This document shows, in pieces, positions 16,444 to 24,745 of a stretch of 33,281 bases of DNA. The position numbers and the translations under genes are program-made. Source of the stretch: Thermodesulfovibrio yellowstonii. Its GTDB lineage: Bacteria; Nitrospirota; Thermodesulfovibrionia; Thermodesulfovibrionales; Dissulfurispiraceae. A model generated the notes under the pieces. That model was not told the DNA's origin. It did no database searches and saw only the letters and a list, made by a program, of their open reading frames with translations. Positions within the stretch are counted from its first letter, which is position 1, and the number at the start of each line of letters is the position of its first letter. Location of the stretch: NCBI GenBank assembly GCA_020724365.1, contig DYHD01000017.1, positions 3,258 through 36,538 of the forward strand, written 5' to 3'.

Positions 16444-17154
16444 ATGGCTGAAATCACATTTACTCTTGCATTTATTGCTGGCATAATGTCTTTTTTATCG
16501 CCCTGTGTTTTGCCTTTAGTGCCTGCTTACATATCCTTTATTTCTGGTTTATCTATTGAAGACATAAGAAGCTCCGCTTTCATGCCAAGAACGCTATGGA
16601 GCACTCTTTTTTTCATTGCTGGGTTTTCCACCATTTTTATCACACTCGGAGCATCATCTTCTTTAATCGGGGGTCTCCTCCTTGAATATCAAAACTATTT
16701 CAGAATTGTAGGCGGCATTCTCACAATTGTTTTTGGACTTTTTGTAATTGGGGTATTCAAGTTTAAATTTCTATTAAGGGAGAAAAGATTTCATATACAT
16801 AAAGGACCAGCCGGCTATATTGGCGCTTTTGTAATGGGTATTAGTTTCGCTGCTGGATGGACTCCCTGCATAGGTCCTATATTAGGAACGATACTTATTT
16901 ATGCAAGCTCGCAGGCATCCGCTTCTTTTGGACTTCAATTGCTCGGTATTTATTCGCTTGGATTAGCTATACCCTTTTTGCTTTCAGCATTTGCTATCAA
17001 TATATTTTTCTCATATACCAGGAAATTAAATAAATTCATGAATCTGGTAACCATTGCAAGCGGAGCAGTGCTTATTTTCTTTGGGATGTTATTGCTTACT
17101 GACAAACTTGGATATCTTGCATCTTTCTTCCCTGATTTAGGGATTAAATTTTAG
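16444..17154 (+). CDS. ccdA: CcdA-type cytochrome c biogenesis / thiol-transport membrane protein
   Basis: A 236-residue protein with six predicted membrane helices. The redox cysteines are Cys21 in LSPCVLPL and Cys142 in GWTPCIGP, the two hallmarks of CcdA. It passes electrons from cytoplasmic thioredoxin to periplasmic thiol proteins, chiefly for cytochrome c maturation. The start at 16444 gives the usual short cytoplasmic N-terminus; the Shine-Dalgarno is poor. It lies 53 bases after mogA, likely in the same transcript. A second CcdA-like membrane domain occurs in the 13773-15206 gene, so this cluster holds two transmembrane thiol carriers. It converges on the next gene with a 40-base gap. 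Confidence 0.92.
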   Translation: MAEITFTLAFIAGIMSFLSPCVLPLVPAYISFISGLSIEDIRSSAFMPRTLWSTLFFIAGFSTIFITLGASSSLIGGLLLEYQNYFRIVGGILTIVFGLFVIGVFKFKFLLREKRFHIHKGPAGYIGAFVMGISFAAGWTPCIGPILGTILIYASSQASASFGLQLLGIYSLGLAIPFLLSAFAINIFFSYTRKLNKFMNLVTIASGAVLIFFGMLLLTDKLGYLASFFPDLGIKF

Positions 17155-17194
17155 TACTCATTTCTGATATCTCAGACCGAGATTGCTAACATCT

Positions 17195-17710
17195 TCAGAG
17201 ACTACTCGCAACAATTCTTTTTGTTTCTTTAGAGATTAAATAGCAGATAGTCTGAATAGATTTATCCTGCAATCTAATATCAAATTGCTTTTTGGCGGAA
17301 TGGCATATCCTTCTGAAGGCGCCAAACTGACCTCTCATCAAAAGATTATCAAAAATCTCTTGAATATTAGAAATATTAATGTTCACTTCTTCATCGAGAT
17401 TTACTCCAGCACTTGATATCAAAGCATGAAGGTCTTCATTTGAGTATCTGCCAAGCTTCCACATAGATACCTGTATAAGGTTTTGCCATCCAAAAACAAG
17501 ATGCATATTTAAAGGATGAGAATTCAATGAACTATTAAGGATTCTTAAAAGTTTATTGATTGAATCACTAAAGAATTCATTTTTTAAGAGGATATATAAT
17601 TCATCTTTGAAGGTAAATAGCTCTTTATGAGCAAGTATTCCTAAGTTGCTATCTGAAATTACTACATCACTCAACTTTATGAGTTTTTCGGCGTCTGATG
17701 GCTGTATCAT
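17195..17710 (-). CDS. Unknown protein, translationally coupled to the AcuC-like deacetylase
   Basis: A 171-residue, apparently soluble protein with no signal peptide or membrane helix that I do not recognise. It looks mostly helical; distinctive segments are NMHLVFGWQNLIQVSMWKLG (about 69-88) and RGQFGAFRRICHSAKKQF near 126-143. There is no obvious metal or catalytic motif. Its ATG overlaps the stop of the deacetylase gene as ATGA, a strong sign of translational coupling and of a shared function or complex. Codon use looks like that of its neighbours. It ends 40 bases from the convergent ccdA stop. Confidence 0.75.
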   Translation of the reverse strand: MIQPSDAEKLIKLSDVVISDSNLGILAHKELFTFKDELYILLKNEFFSDSINKLLRILNSSLNSHPLNMHLVFGWQNLIQVSMWKLGRYSNEDLHALISSAGVNLDEEVNINISNIQEIFDNLLMRGQFGAFRRICHSAKKQFDIRLQDKSIQTICYLISKETKRIVASSL

Positions 17711-18834
17711 TTTATCTTAGATATTGTTCTTTCATATAGAAACTCAATGGTTCTTTTCACATTAAGCTTTAAATTATCCTTCTTCTCGCCCTTTTCGATA
17801 TACTCAGAATCCCTGAGCCTCTTGCCTGTAAGCCCCTCAGATGAATATGTTTTAAAGAATTCTTCAGGAATTTCATCAGGCAAATTAATATCATTCATTA
17901 CTGCCCATGCAAGCGTCCATCCCTTGACAACATTAAATATATCATAGCCCCCACCTCCTAATGCCACCCATTTTTTTGATATTTCTTTAATTTTCGATAT
18001 AGCTTTTACAAAAGCGACATTTGTAAGATTAAGATGAGCGAGAGGGTCAGAGCTAAAGGAGTCAACACCTAACTGTGTTACTACTATATCAGGCTTGAAT
18101 TTTTCGATTGCTGGCGGAATGATCTCATTAAAAGCATACAGAAAGATTTCATCATCCGAAAATGGCGGCAGAGGTATATTTATAGAGTAGCCCTCGCCAT
18201 CTCCAATGCCTATTTCTGTTTCAAAACCGGTTCCTGGAAATAGAAATTTGCCCGTCTCGTGTATTGATATAGTTAGCACGCTTTTTGTATGGTAAAAAGC
18301 CTTCTGAACGCCGTCTCCATGGTGTGCATCTATATCAATGTAAGCTACACGTCTGCCTTTTTTCCTTAGATATTCAATTGCTATTACTGGGTCATTTATA
18401 TAGCAAAAACCAGAAGCCGATGACTTCATAGCATGGTGAAGCCCACCTGCAATATTAAACGCGATATCTGCATCACCACTATCAACTATCTCAGCAGCCT
18501 GCAAAGATGCCCCTGTAACAAGTCGTGACCAGTCAAGAAGTCCACGAAAAACAGGATTATCTCCAGAGCCGAATCCATATAAATAAGCCTGTGGAATGTC
18601 CTGTCCATCGTTTAATTTTTTTAATGCTTCAATATATTTTTTATCATGAAATAGATATAACTCATCATCTTCGGCTCTCCTTGCCTCAATAAATTGAGTG
18701 TGAGGAAGCGAAAGAAGACCATAGGCATTTATTAATTCATAAGTGAGCCTTAGCCTTGAAATCCTGAGGGGATGAGAGATCCCATAATCAAATCTTGAAA
18801 AATCATTAGTATAAATAAAGGCAGTCTTAGTCAT
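17707..18834 (-). CDS. AcuC-like histone deacetylase family protein
   Basis: A 375-residue zinc deacetylase of the class I HDAC/AcuC type. The tandem histidines His133-His134 (GGLHHAM), the zinc ligands Asp169, His171 and Asp258 (DIDAHHGDG and QLGVDSF), and the transition-state Tyr297 (GGGGYD) are all present, so it should be active. Bacterial AcuC removes acetyl groups from lysines of acetyl-CoA synthetase, and other members act on acetylpolyamines; lysine deacetylation is the better guess from sequence similarity to AcuC. No acs or acetyltransferase gene is in view. The start is backed by a GGAGAT Shine-Dalgarno. It heads a two-gene operon with the overlapping unknown gene. Confidence 0.92.
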   Translation of the reverse strand: MTKTAFIYTNDFSRFDYGISHPLRISRLRLTYELINAYGLLSLPHTQFIEARRAEDDELYLFHDKKYIEALKKLNDGQDIPQAYLYGFGSGDNPVFRGLLDWSRLVTGASLQAAEIVDSGDADIAFNIAGGLHHAMKSSASGFCYINDPVIAIEYLRKKGRRVAYIDIDAHHGDGVQKAFYHTKSVLTISIHETGKFLFPGTGFETEIGIGDGEGYSINIPLPPFSDDEIFLYAFNEIIPPAIEKFKPDIVVTQLGVDSFSSDPLAHLNLTNVAFVKAISKIKEISKKWVALGGGGYDIFNVVKGWTLAWAVMNDINLPDEIPEEFFKTYSSEGLTGKRLRDSEYIEKGEKKDNLKLNVKRTIEFLYERTISKIK

Positions 18835-19373
18835 TTTATTATCTCCATTATTAAATATTAAAATTAAGAAAACTTATTCATTAACCCTAAAAAAAACGCT
18901 TTAAAAGTAGTTTAGCAGGCATATAAAATTTATTTAGTGCCATAAAGTTTTAGTTTAATAATGCCGGATTATTTAAGATTCAAAATTCAAAAAAATCTAA
19001 GGAATGTTTCAGGATAAAAACCTGAAGCCGTATGAAGATCGAAAAAATCTTGAGTCAATAATTTTCTCTGAGACAAGTAGCCGTAGGCTTGAGCCCGCGG
19101 TGTCATTAAATTGCTTAATATAAATTAATGATTCAATAATTTTATCATAAAAGATGAATTTCATAGATTTAGTTTAATTAACAAGGTTTTACCCAGTCCT
19201 TTACAGAAAATCAGCATATATGATAACCTATTTAGGCTCAGATTGTTGATTAACATTAATTTACTTGGTTAAATTGGTTAAATATGTATTGTTTTACTCA
19301 GTTTTTTGAGAAAAGCATACATCAAATAATTTTTTACTAATAACAGAGATTTATTTAGAAAGGTGGTGAGGCA
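18835..19373. other. 539-base intergenic region between acuC and rpsO
   Basis: I see no convincing gene. It holds a small hairpin TTCAGG/CCTGAA (19008-19026) and a G+C-rich imperfect palindrome around 19080-19100 (CCGTAGGCTTGAGCCCGCGG), which resembles dispersed REP-type palindromes. The 3' part (19240-19300) is AT-rich with a direct repeat TTGGTTAAAT. A possible rpsO promoter is TTGATT (19246) with TTAAAT 17 bases on, but this is weak. The 5' part must carry the divergent acuC promoter. Confidence 0.5.
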
Positions 19374-19643
19374 ATGGCACTAAGTATTTTAGACAAGAAA
19401 GATATTATAGGGGCTTATAAGATTCATCAAAGCGATACAGGTTCACCAGAGGTTCAAATAGCCCTTTTAACTAAGCGTATAACTTCCTTGACTGAACATT
19501 TCAGGATTCATACAAAGGATCACCATTCAAGAAGAGGTTTGCTTAAATTAGTTGCACAAAGAAGAAAGCTTCTTAATTATCTTAAGTCATCAGACAAAAA
19601 TCGTTATGAAGTTCTTATTGAAAGACTTAAAATAAGAAAATAA
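19374..19643 (+). CDS. rpsO: 30S ribosomal protein S15
   Basis: An 89-residue protein of exactly the usual length. It contains the S15 signature [29 protein letters not shown], in three helices that bind the central domain of 16S rRNA; the N-terminal block [16 protein letters not shown] is also diagnostic. A strong AAAGGTGGTGAGG Shine-Dalgarno precedes the start. The gene is followed by pnp, the near-universal bacterial order. Confidence 0.98.
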   Translation: MALSILDKKDIIGAYKIHQSDTGSPEVQIALLTKRITSLTEHFRIHTKDHHSRRGLLKLVAQRRKLLNYLKSSDKNRYEVLIERLKIRK

Positions 19644-19674
19644 TACAAACTTCGCAGAACATTAGAATTAAGTT

Positions 19675-19800
19675 ATGACATCCTTGCCAAAGCTGAAATC
19701 CAAAGGCTTTCAAAAGGCTATGGATCGCTTATCAAGCATGGAGCGAGCGAATAAAACTACTGCGATGATTAAAAAACAATCTAAAAATGAGTATTTATAA
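19675..19800 (+). CDS. Possible 41-residue basic small protein between rpsO and pnp
   Basis: An ATG-to-TAA frame of 41 codons lies wholly within the 171-base rpsO-pnp gap. The product begins MTSLPKLKSKGFQKAMDRLS and ends KKQSKNEYL; it is Lys/Ser-rich, basic and probably helical. There is no Shine-Dalgarno, which argues against it. Its stop TAA overlaps the AAAGGA Shine-Dalgarno of pnp, 14 bases before the pnp ATG. It could be chance in a region more often used for RNase III hairpins that regulate pnp. Confidence 0.25.
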   Translation: MTSLPKLKSKGFQKAMDRLSSMERANKTTAMIKKQSKNEYL

Positions 19801-19814
19801 AGGATAATAATTTA

Positions 19815-21923
19815 ATGACAAAAGTTGAGGTTGAACTTAATGGTAAGCCGTTGATTATCGAAACCGGGCTAATGGCAAAACAATCAGATGGTTCTGTAGT
19901 TATCAAATATGGCGACACAATGTTGCTTGCCACTGTTGTAGCTGATAAAAAAGCTAAGGAAGGTCTGAATTTCTTCCCACTTACAATAGATTATCAAGAA
20001 AAAACATATTCAGCCGGTAAAATCCCAGGTGGTTTTTTCAAAAGAGAAGGCAAACCATCCGAAAAAGAGATTCTTACATCTCGTCTTATAGACCGTCCAA
20101 TTAGACCATTATTCCCAAAAGGTTTTTATTATGAAACACAGGGCATAGTTTCTGTCCTTTCATATGGTGAAGAAAATTTAGCAGATGTATTAGGTATAAT
20201 AGGCATTTCTGCTGCAATTAATATATCAGATATACCATTTAACGGGTTCGTGGGAGCTGTAAGGATAGGGTTAAAAGATGGCGAATTAATAGTCAACCCT
20301 GATATCTCAGAAAGTAACGACCTCGACCTTAACATTGTTGTTGCTGGAACTGAAGATGCTATTGTAATGGTGGAAGGCGGAGGTTCTGAGGTATCAGAAG
20401 AAGCCTTGTTTGAAGCAATAAAATACGCACATATCGAGATTAAAAAGGTTATTGCCCTGCAAAATGACTTAAAATCTCTCGTAGGAAAATCTAAGAGAAG
20501 CATAACACCGGTTATCGAAAATCCTGAATTAAAAAATGATCTTATAAATTATATCTCAGGGGATATTCAAGAAGCCATCAGGATACCTGATAAACAGAGA
20601 AGACAAGCTACTTTAGATTCAATATTAAGTGAATCAATAGAGCATTTTAATACTCCTGATTACAGGGTTAAATATGCTGTTTTATCAGAAGATGCCCTTA
20701 TAAAAGAGATAGCAAGCCTATTTGAGGAATATGAGAAAGAAGTAGTTCGGAATATGATCATATTTGAGAATAGAAGGGCAGATGGCAGAATGCCTGATGA
20801 GATAAGAAAAATATCCTCTTTTACGGGGATTTTACCAAGAGCACATGGTTCTGCCCTTTTCATTAGAGGTGAAACTCAGGCACTTACTGTTACAACCCTT
20901 GGAACGGCTGCAGACGAACAAAAGATTGATTCTCTCGAGGGTGAAACATATAAAACATTTATGCTTCATTATAATTTCCCTCCTTTCAGCGTTGGAGAGG
21001 TAAAACCTCTTCGTTCGCCTGGCAGAAGAGAAATAGGGCATGGCTCCCTTGCTGAAAGGGCTTTAAAATATGTAATCCCATCTAAAGAGGCTTTTCCTTA
21101 TACTATCAGGGTAGTTTCTGATATACTTGAGTCTAATGGTTCATCTTCTATGGCTACAGTCTGCGGCGCAACCCTTTCTTTAATGGATGCTGGCGTTCCT
21201 ATTACTGCACCTGTGGCAGGGATTGCAATGGGGCTAATTAAGAGTGATGAAAAGGTGGTTGTCTTGACCGACATACTAGGACTTGAAGATCACCTTGGTG
21301 ATATGGACTTCAAGGTTACGGGAACCGAAAATGGCATTACTGCATTTCAGATGGATGCCAAGATAGTTGGAATAAGTTTTGAAATATTAAAAGATGCAAT
21401 CCAGATGGCTAAAAAAGGCAGACTTTATATATTGGACAAGATTAAAGAAGCTATGCCTGAACCAAAGAAAGAACTCTCGCCGTTTGCTCCAAGAATATTT
21501 TCTATTAAAATTAAGCAAGATAAAATCAAAGATGTTATTGGAACTGGTGGCAAAGTCATCAGAGGTATTATAGAGCAAACAGGCGTGAAGATAGATATAA
21601 ATGATGCAGGTTTGATTAATATTGCATCTTCAAATGAGGAATCTGCCCGCAAGGCTATTGATATTATTAGTGGTATAGTCGAAGAGGCTGAGGTAGGCAA
21701 AATATATACTGGAAAGGTTAAAAGAGTAGTTGATTTCGGCGCTTTTGTAGAGATTATACCCGGAATTGAAGGGCTTCTGCATATTTCACAAATCTCAGAA
21801 AAAAGGATTGCAAAGGTCACAGATGAGATTAATGTAGGGGATGAGGTTCTGGTAAAAGTTATAGAAGTTGACGGTCAAGGTAAGATTAGACTTAGCCGTA
21901 AAGAAGCTTTAAGAAAAAAGTGA
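19815..21923 (+). CDS. pnp: Polyribonucleotide nucleotidyltransferase (PNPase)
   Basis: A 702-residue phosphorolytic 3'-5' exoribonuclease of normal length. Two RNase PH-like cores are visible (FFKREGKPSEKEILTSRLID near 74-93 and SPGRREIGHGSLAERAL near 400-416), joined by the helical domain. The C-terminal part has a KH domain (IKDVIGTGGKVIRGI, about 570-585) and an S1 RNA-binding domain (VGKIYTGKVKRVVDFGAFVE, about 630-700). It degrades mRNA as a trimer, usually with RNase E or a helicase. The start has an AAAGGA Shine-Dalgarno. It is linked to rpsO upstream, and a hairpin terminator follows. Confidence 0.98.
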   Translation: MTKVEVELNGKPLIIETGLMAKQSDGSVVIKYGDTMLLATVVADKKAKEGLNFFPLTIDYQEKTYSAGKIPGGFFKREGKPSEKEILTSRLIDRPIRPLFPKGFYYETQGIVSVLSYGEENLADVLGIIGISAAINISDIPFNGFVGAVRIGLKDGELIVNPDISESNDLDLNIVVAGTEDAIVMVEGGGSEVSEEALFEAIKYAHIEIKKVIALQNDLKSLVGKSKRSITPVIENPELKNDLINYISGDIQEAIRIPDKQRRQATLDSILSESIEHFNTPDYRVKYAVLSEDALIKEIASLFEEYEKEVVRNMIIFENRRADGRMPDEIRKISSFTGILPRAHGSALFIRGETQALTVTTLGTAADEQKIDSLEGETYKTFMLHYNFPPFSVGEVKPLRSPGRREIGHGSLAERALKYVIPSKEAFPYTIRVVSDILESNGSSSMATVCGATLSLMDAGVPITAPVAGIAMGLIKSDEKVVVLTDILGLEDHLGDMDFKVTGTENGITAFQMDAKIVGISFEILKDAIQMAKKGRLYILDKIKEAMPEPKKELSPFAPRIFSIKIKQDKIKDVIGTGGKVIRGIIEQTGVKIDINDAGLINIASSNEESARKAIDIISGIVEEAEVGKIYTGKVKRVVDFGAFVEIIPGIEGLLHISQISEKRIAKVTDEINVGDEVLVKVIEVDGQGKIRLSRKEALRKK

Positions 21924-21964
21924 TTTTAATCTGACAATTTCTTCCATTAATATCTATTCAAATG

Positions 21965-22015
21965 ACCCAAACTCTCATGCTAAGAGTGGTATGAATGTTT
22001 GGGTTAAAAATTTTT
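21965..22015 (+). terminator. Rho-independent terminator after pnp
   Basis: The stem ACCCAAAC (21965-21972) pairs perfectly with GTTTGGGT (21997-22004), with a smaller inner stem (ACTCT/AGAGT) in the loop region. It is followed by TAAAAATTTTT, so a U-rich tail begins shortly after the stem. It lies 42 bases after the pnp stop. Confidence 0.6.
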
Positions 22016-22039
22016 AAAAATAGTCAAATAGACAGAACT

Positions 22040-22081
22040 ATTGCATTGTCTTAATATTGCATTGAAAAATAGTTTTTCAAT
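22040..22081. promoter_or_regulatory. Direct repeat plus perfect 9-bp palindrome upstream of the M16 peptidase gene
   Basis: ATTGCATTG occurs twice (22040-22048 and 22056-22064). The second copy runs into a perfect palindrome, ATTGAAAAA-TAG-TTTTTCAAT (22061-22081). This could be an operator for the downstream gene or a second weak terminator for pnp. The function is a guess. Confidence 0.3.
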
Positions 22082-22172
22082 TTAATAATTTTTATACTAA
22101 CGGCTTTCCAGCCAGGTTTCGCAAATCCCAAGTCTAATTTTCAGACATAAATATAACAAATGGAGATAAATT

Positions 22173-23417
22173 ATGTTTATAAGAGCAGAGCTTGATAATG
22201 GTATTCCAATCGTAATGGAGCAGTTAGTAAATTTTCGATCTGTTATAGTAGGAATATGGGTAAGGGTAGGTTCAAGGAATGAAAGCATTGATAAGAATGG
22301 AATCTCTCACTTTCTTGAGCATATGTTTTTTAAGGGAACTAAAAAAAGAAACGCTAAGGATATTGCCATTGAAATTGACTGTATAGGCGGAGAACTGAAT
22401 GCTTTTACCTCTAGAGAGAATACAGTATTTTATGTTAAGGTGCTGGATGAATTTATTGACAAGGCAGTAGAATTGTTATCAGATATCTTTTTGCACTCAA
22501 CGATGCCTGAAGATGAAGTAGAAAAAGAAAAAGGCGTTATTAAAGAAGAGATAAAACTCACTGAGGATACCCCTGATGACTATATACATGATATCTTTAG
22601 CAGAACAGTCTGGGGGAATGCGGGGCTAGGGCAGCCTGTTCTAGGAAGAAGGGATACGATTAAAAATTTTACAAGGGATGACCTCCTCCACCATGTAAAA
22701 AAATATTATGGTACCTCTGACACTATCATCGCATGTGCTGGAAATTTCGACCCTAACCATATAGTTAATACCCTGAATCAAAATCTTGGAATGCTTAGAC
22801 GGGGTTCTCAACCTGATCTTTACCCACAACCTTTTTTTGAAGGCAAACTTTCTGTTCATCCAAAAGACCTTTCAGAGGTTCATATATGTCTTGGGGTTGA
22901 AGGACTGCCCTTTTCTTCTCAGGATAGGTTTGCACTCGCTTTGGTCAACTCTATACTTGGCGGGAGTGTGAGTTCAAGACTTTTTCAGGAGATAAGAGAA
23001 AAAAAAGGTTATGCGTATTCTATTTATTCCTTTGCTAATTCTTATACTGACACTGGTTTTTGGGCAGTATATGCAGGGGTGGGCAGAAAAAAAGCAATCA
23101 TAGTTACACAACTAATCATGCAAGAACTGAGCAATCTTTCAACTACCCTTACAGGCGAAGATATAAGAAGGGCTAAGGATCAGTTGAAGGGTAATATCGT
23201 TTTGGGCATGGAATCAACAAGCAGTAGAATGCAAAGCATAGCACGACAGGAAATATATTTCAAAAAATATTTTACGATCAAAGAGATTTTGCAGAGTATA
23301 GAAAATGTTTCGCTAAAACAAGCAAAAGACCTCGTTGCTCGCCTCCTTGTGAATAGCAAAATGAGCCTTGCTGTGCTTGGTCCGGTAAAGGAAGAAGATT
23401 TCAAGGGATTGTTATAA
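22173..23417 (+). CDS. M16 family zinc peptidase (PqqL/MPP-beta-like)
   Basis: A 414-residue insulinase-family (M16B) peptidase. The inverted zinc motif HFLEH is at 46-50 (HxxEH), with the distal Glu ligand near 125-126 in GVIKEEI, about 76 residues on as in mitochondrial processing peptidase. The C-terminal domain has the R/Y substrate motif in REKKGYAYSIYS (about 273-284). Such single-subunit bacterial enzymes degrade peptides, often signal-peptide-like fragments; homologues are commonly encoded next to rpsO-pnp. The start is supported by GGAGAT. Transcription ends at the strong convergent terminator 134 bases later. Confidence 0.93.
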   Translation: MFIRAELDNGIPIVMEQLVNFRSVIVGIWVRVGSRNESIDKNGISHFLEHMFFKGTKKRNAKDIAIEIDCIGGELNAFTSRENTVFYVKVLDEFIDKAVELLSDIFLHSTMPEDEVEKEKGVIKEEIKLTEDTPDDYIHDIFSRTVWGNAGLGQPVLGRRDTIKNFTRDDLLHHVKKYYGTSDTIIACAGNFDPNHIVNTLNQNLGMLRRGSQPDLYPQPFFEGKLSVHPKDLSEVHICLGVEGLPFSSQDRFALALVNSILGGSVSSRLFQEIREKKGYAYSIYSFANSYTDTGFWAVYAGVGRKKAIIVTQLIMQELSNLSTTLTGEDIRRAKDQLKGNIVLGMESTSSRMQSIARQEIYFKKYFTIKEILQSIENVSLKQAKDLVARLLVNSKMSLAVLGPVKEEDFKGLL

Positions 23418-23550
23418 AACTACTATAAAATATTATATTTATCCAAAATAGATTTCACCTGTAGCTAAATGAAATAATTATAGTAAGAAAACGAGATAAA
23501 TGACTTCCAAAAAAGTCTTTTCCCCTTGGAGTATTAGCACTGCTTAATAG

Positions 23551-23578
23551 AAAACGGGCAGGATAGCCTGCCCGTTTT
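23551..23578. terminator. Bidirectional terminator hairpin between convergent genes
   Basis: A perfect 12-bp stem, AAAACGGGCAGG (23551-23562) with CCTGCCCGTTTT (23567-23578), and a 4-base loop. The U-run forms part of the stem on both strands, so it can stop both the M16 peptidase transcript (plus) and the CBS-protein transcript (minus), whose stop is 10 bases away. Confidence 0.88.
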
Positions 23579-23587
23579 GATACCATA

Positions 23588-24028
23588 TCAAACTCTTTTC
23601 TGAAACTCGTGTTCCGGCCAGAAACCTCTTTCAGCCATTGCATTGATTATACTTTTCCTCGTTACAATGCCCACAAGTTTTTTATCTGCCACAACAGGAA
23701 GTATAGTAACATTTCTATTATACATGAGATCGGCAACATCTTCAATAGCAATATTTGGCGTTACCGTTACCGGAGTGCTACAGACTCCATGTTCTGCATG
23801 ACCACAACTCATTATTGATTCAGCGCTAAATTCATGGATTGTTCTTCCCTCTTTTAGCGCATTTAATATGTCATATTCGGAGACAATCCCTATTACCTCA
23901 TCGTTTTCATTTACAACAGGTAGCGCGGGATAAGGAGACATCAATTTTTTTACGAGTTCTTCTCCTTTTTCTTTTGCATACAGGCTGACCCTCGGATACA
24001 TTATATCTTTTGCAACCCTACAAGACAT
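23588..24028 (-). CDS. Tandem CBS-domain protein with Cys/His insertion
   Basis: A 146-residue protein of two CBS motifs (about 6-60 and 71-132), a Bateman module that usually binds adenine nucleotides. Typical elements are PALPVVNENDEVIGIVSEYDIL and ILPVVADKKLVGIVTRKSII. The second motif is interrupted after SIM by an insertion, CGHAEHGVC (75-83). Its C-x-H-x2-H-x2-C spacing could bind a metal. I chose the ATG at 24028 because a GGGAGG Shine-Dalgarno lies just before it; an in-frame ATG at 24061 would add 11 residues. It is 54 bases downstream of the ferritin-like gene on the same strand and ends at a shared terminator, so the two form an operon. Confidence 0.85.
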   Translation of the reverse strand: MSCRVAKDIMYPRVSLYAKEKGEELVKKLMSPYPALPVVNENDEVIGIVSEYDILNALKEGRTIHEFSAESIMSCGHAEHGVCSTPVTVTPNIAIEDVADLMYNRNVTILPVVADKKLVGIVTRKSIINAMAERGFWPEHEFQKRV

Positions 24029-24082
24029 ATTGACCTCCCTTTCGATTTTTTGCAATAGCATTCTCTTATCATTCGTTCCATT

Positions 24083-24532
24083 TCATTCTATCCTTGTACC
24101 TGTGGATGTTGAAATGGATGCAAGTTTGAGTTCGTTAAGCTTGTTAATCAGCGAATGATGCTTTGTTTCATCAGCAATAAGATAAGAAAGGATGTACCGG
24201 GTGATGAAAAGCTCACTGTTTTTAAATGCTTCGTTCGCCAATGATATGGACTTCGCTTCCATCTCCATATGTCTGTTAAGCATATCCGAAAGCAAAACGA
24301 GTTCATCTGGGCTTATATGCACGGCTTCTTTAGTGATATTATCAATTATCATCTGCTGCATTACTTTATGCTTTTCAGAGTCATGTTTAATCATTTCCAT
24401 TGTCATCTTCACAAATGGATTGTTTATATTACTCATCAGTTCACCAGCACTTTTAATGGTTTCATCCTCAAGCGCCTTCCATTCTTTTATTAGTTCCAAA
24501 AACTCTTCAGAATTCTCTGCCGCTTTTTTCAT
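24083..24532 (-). CDS. Ferritin-like four-helix protein, putative diiron
   Basis: A 149-residue, all-helical protein of the ferritin/rubrerythrin-like fold. Carboxylate and histidine residues recur in four helices at about 11-33 (LEDETIKSA), 40-65 (MIKHDSEKH), 75-103 (RHMEMEAKS) and 105-135 (ADETKHH). Glu24, Asp51/Glu53, His55, Glu90/Glu92, Glu122 and His125 are the candidate metal ligands; ETKH gives a clear ExxH. No rubredoxin domain is attached, so it is not a classical rubrerythrin. Members are linked to iron handling or peroxide and oxygen defence; the exact role is unknown. The Shine-Dalgarno AAAGGAGGTGA is near perfect, and transcription starts from a consensus promoter about 120 bases upstream. 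Confidence 0.8.
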   Translation of the reverse strand: MKKAAENSEEFLELIKEWKALEDETIKSAGELMSNINNPFVKMTMEMIKHDSEKHKVMQQMIIDNITKEAVHISPDELVLLSDMLNRHMEMEAKSISLANEAFKNSELFITRYILSYLIADETKHHSLINKLNELKLASISTSTGTRIE

Positions 24533-24571
24533 TTCACTTCACCTCCTTTTATTTATGAATAAAGTCGCTTA

Positions 24572-24590
24572 TAAGGCTTAAAAAGCCTTA
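24572..24590 (-). promoter_or_regulatory. Perfect palindrome in the leader of the ferritin-like operon
   Basis: TAAGGCTT and AAGCCTTA (24572-24579 and 24583-24590) form a perfect 8-bp inverted repeat with a 3-base centre. A second pair, CTTATAA (24568-24574) and TTATAAG (24605-24611), partly encloses it. It lies about 40 bases upstream of the ATG, inside the predicted transcript, and could be an operator or an RNA hairpin. Confidence 0.45.
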
Positions 24591-24654
24591 ATGAGGTAAT
24601 CATTTTATAAGATACTTTGTGTTTAGTTTCCCTTAGTATGCATTCTCTATTAAA

Positions 24655-24682
24655 ATTATAGCAGATTTTATTAGCTTGTCAA
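24655..24682 (-). promoter_or_regulatory. Consensus sigma-70 promoter for the ferritin-like/CBS operon
   Basis: On the minus strand TTGACA (24682-24677) is followed after 16 bases by TATAAT (24660-24655). Both hexamers match the consensus exactly. Transcription would start near 24648, giving a leader of about 115 bases before the ATG at 24532. Confidence 0.8.
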
Positions 24683-24745
24683 ATTTCAGAGTTCTCATAA
24701 TCCGCACTCAAATCTGCTGATAGAAATGTGCAGAGTCCGATTTTT

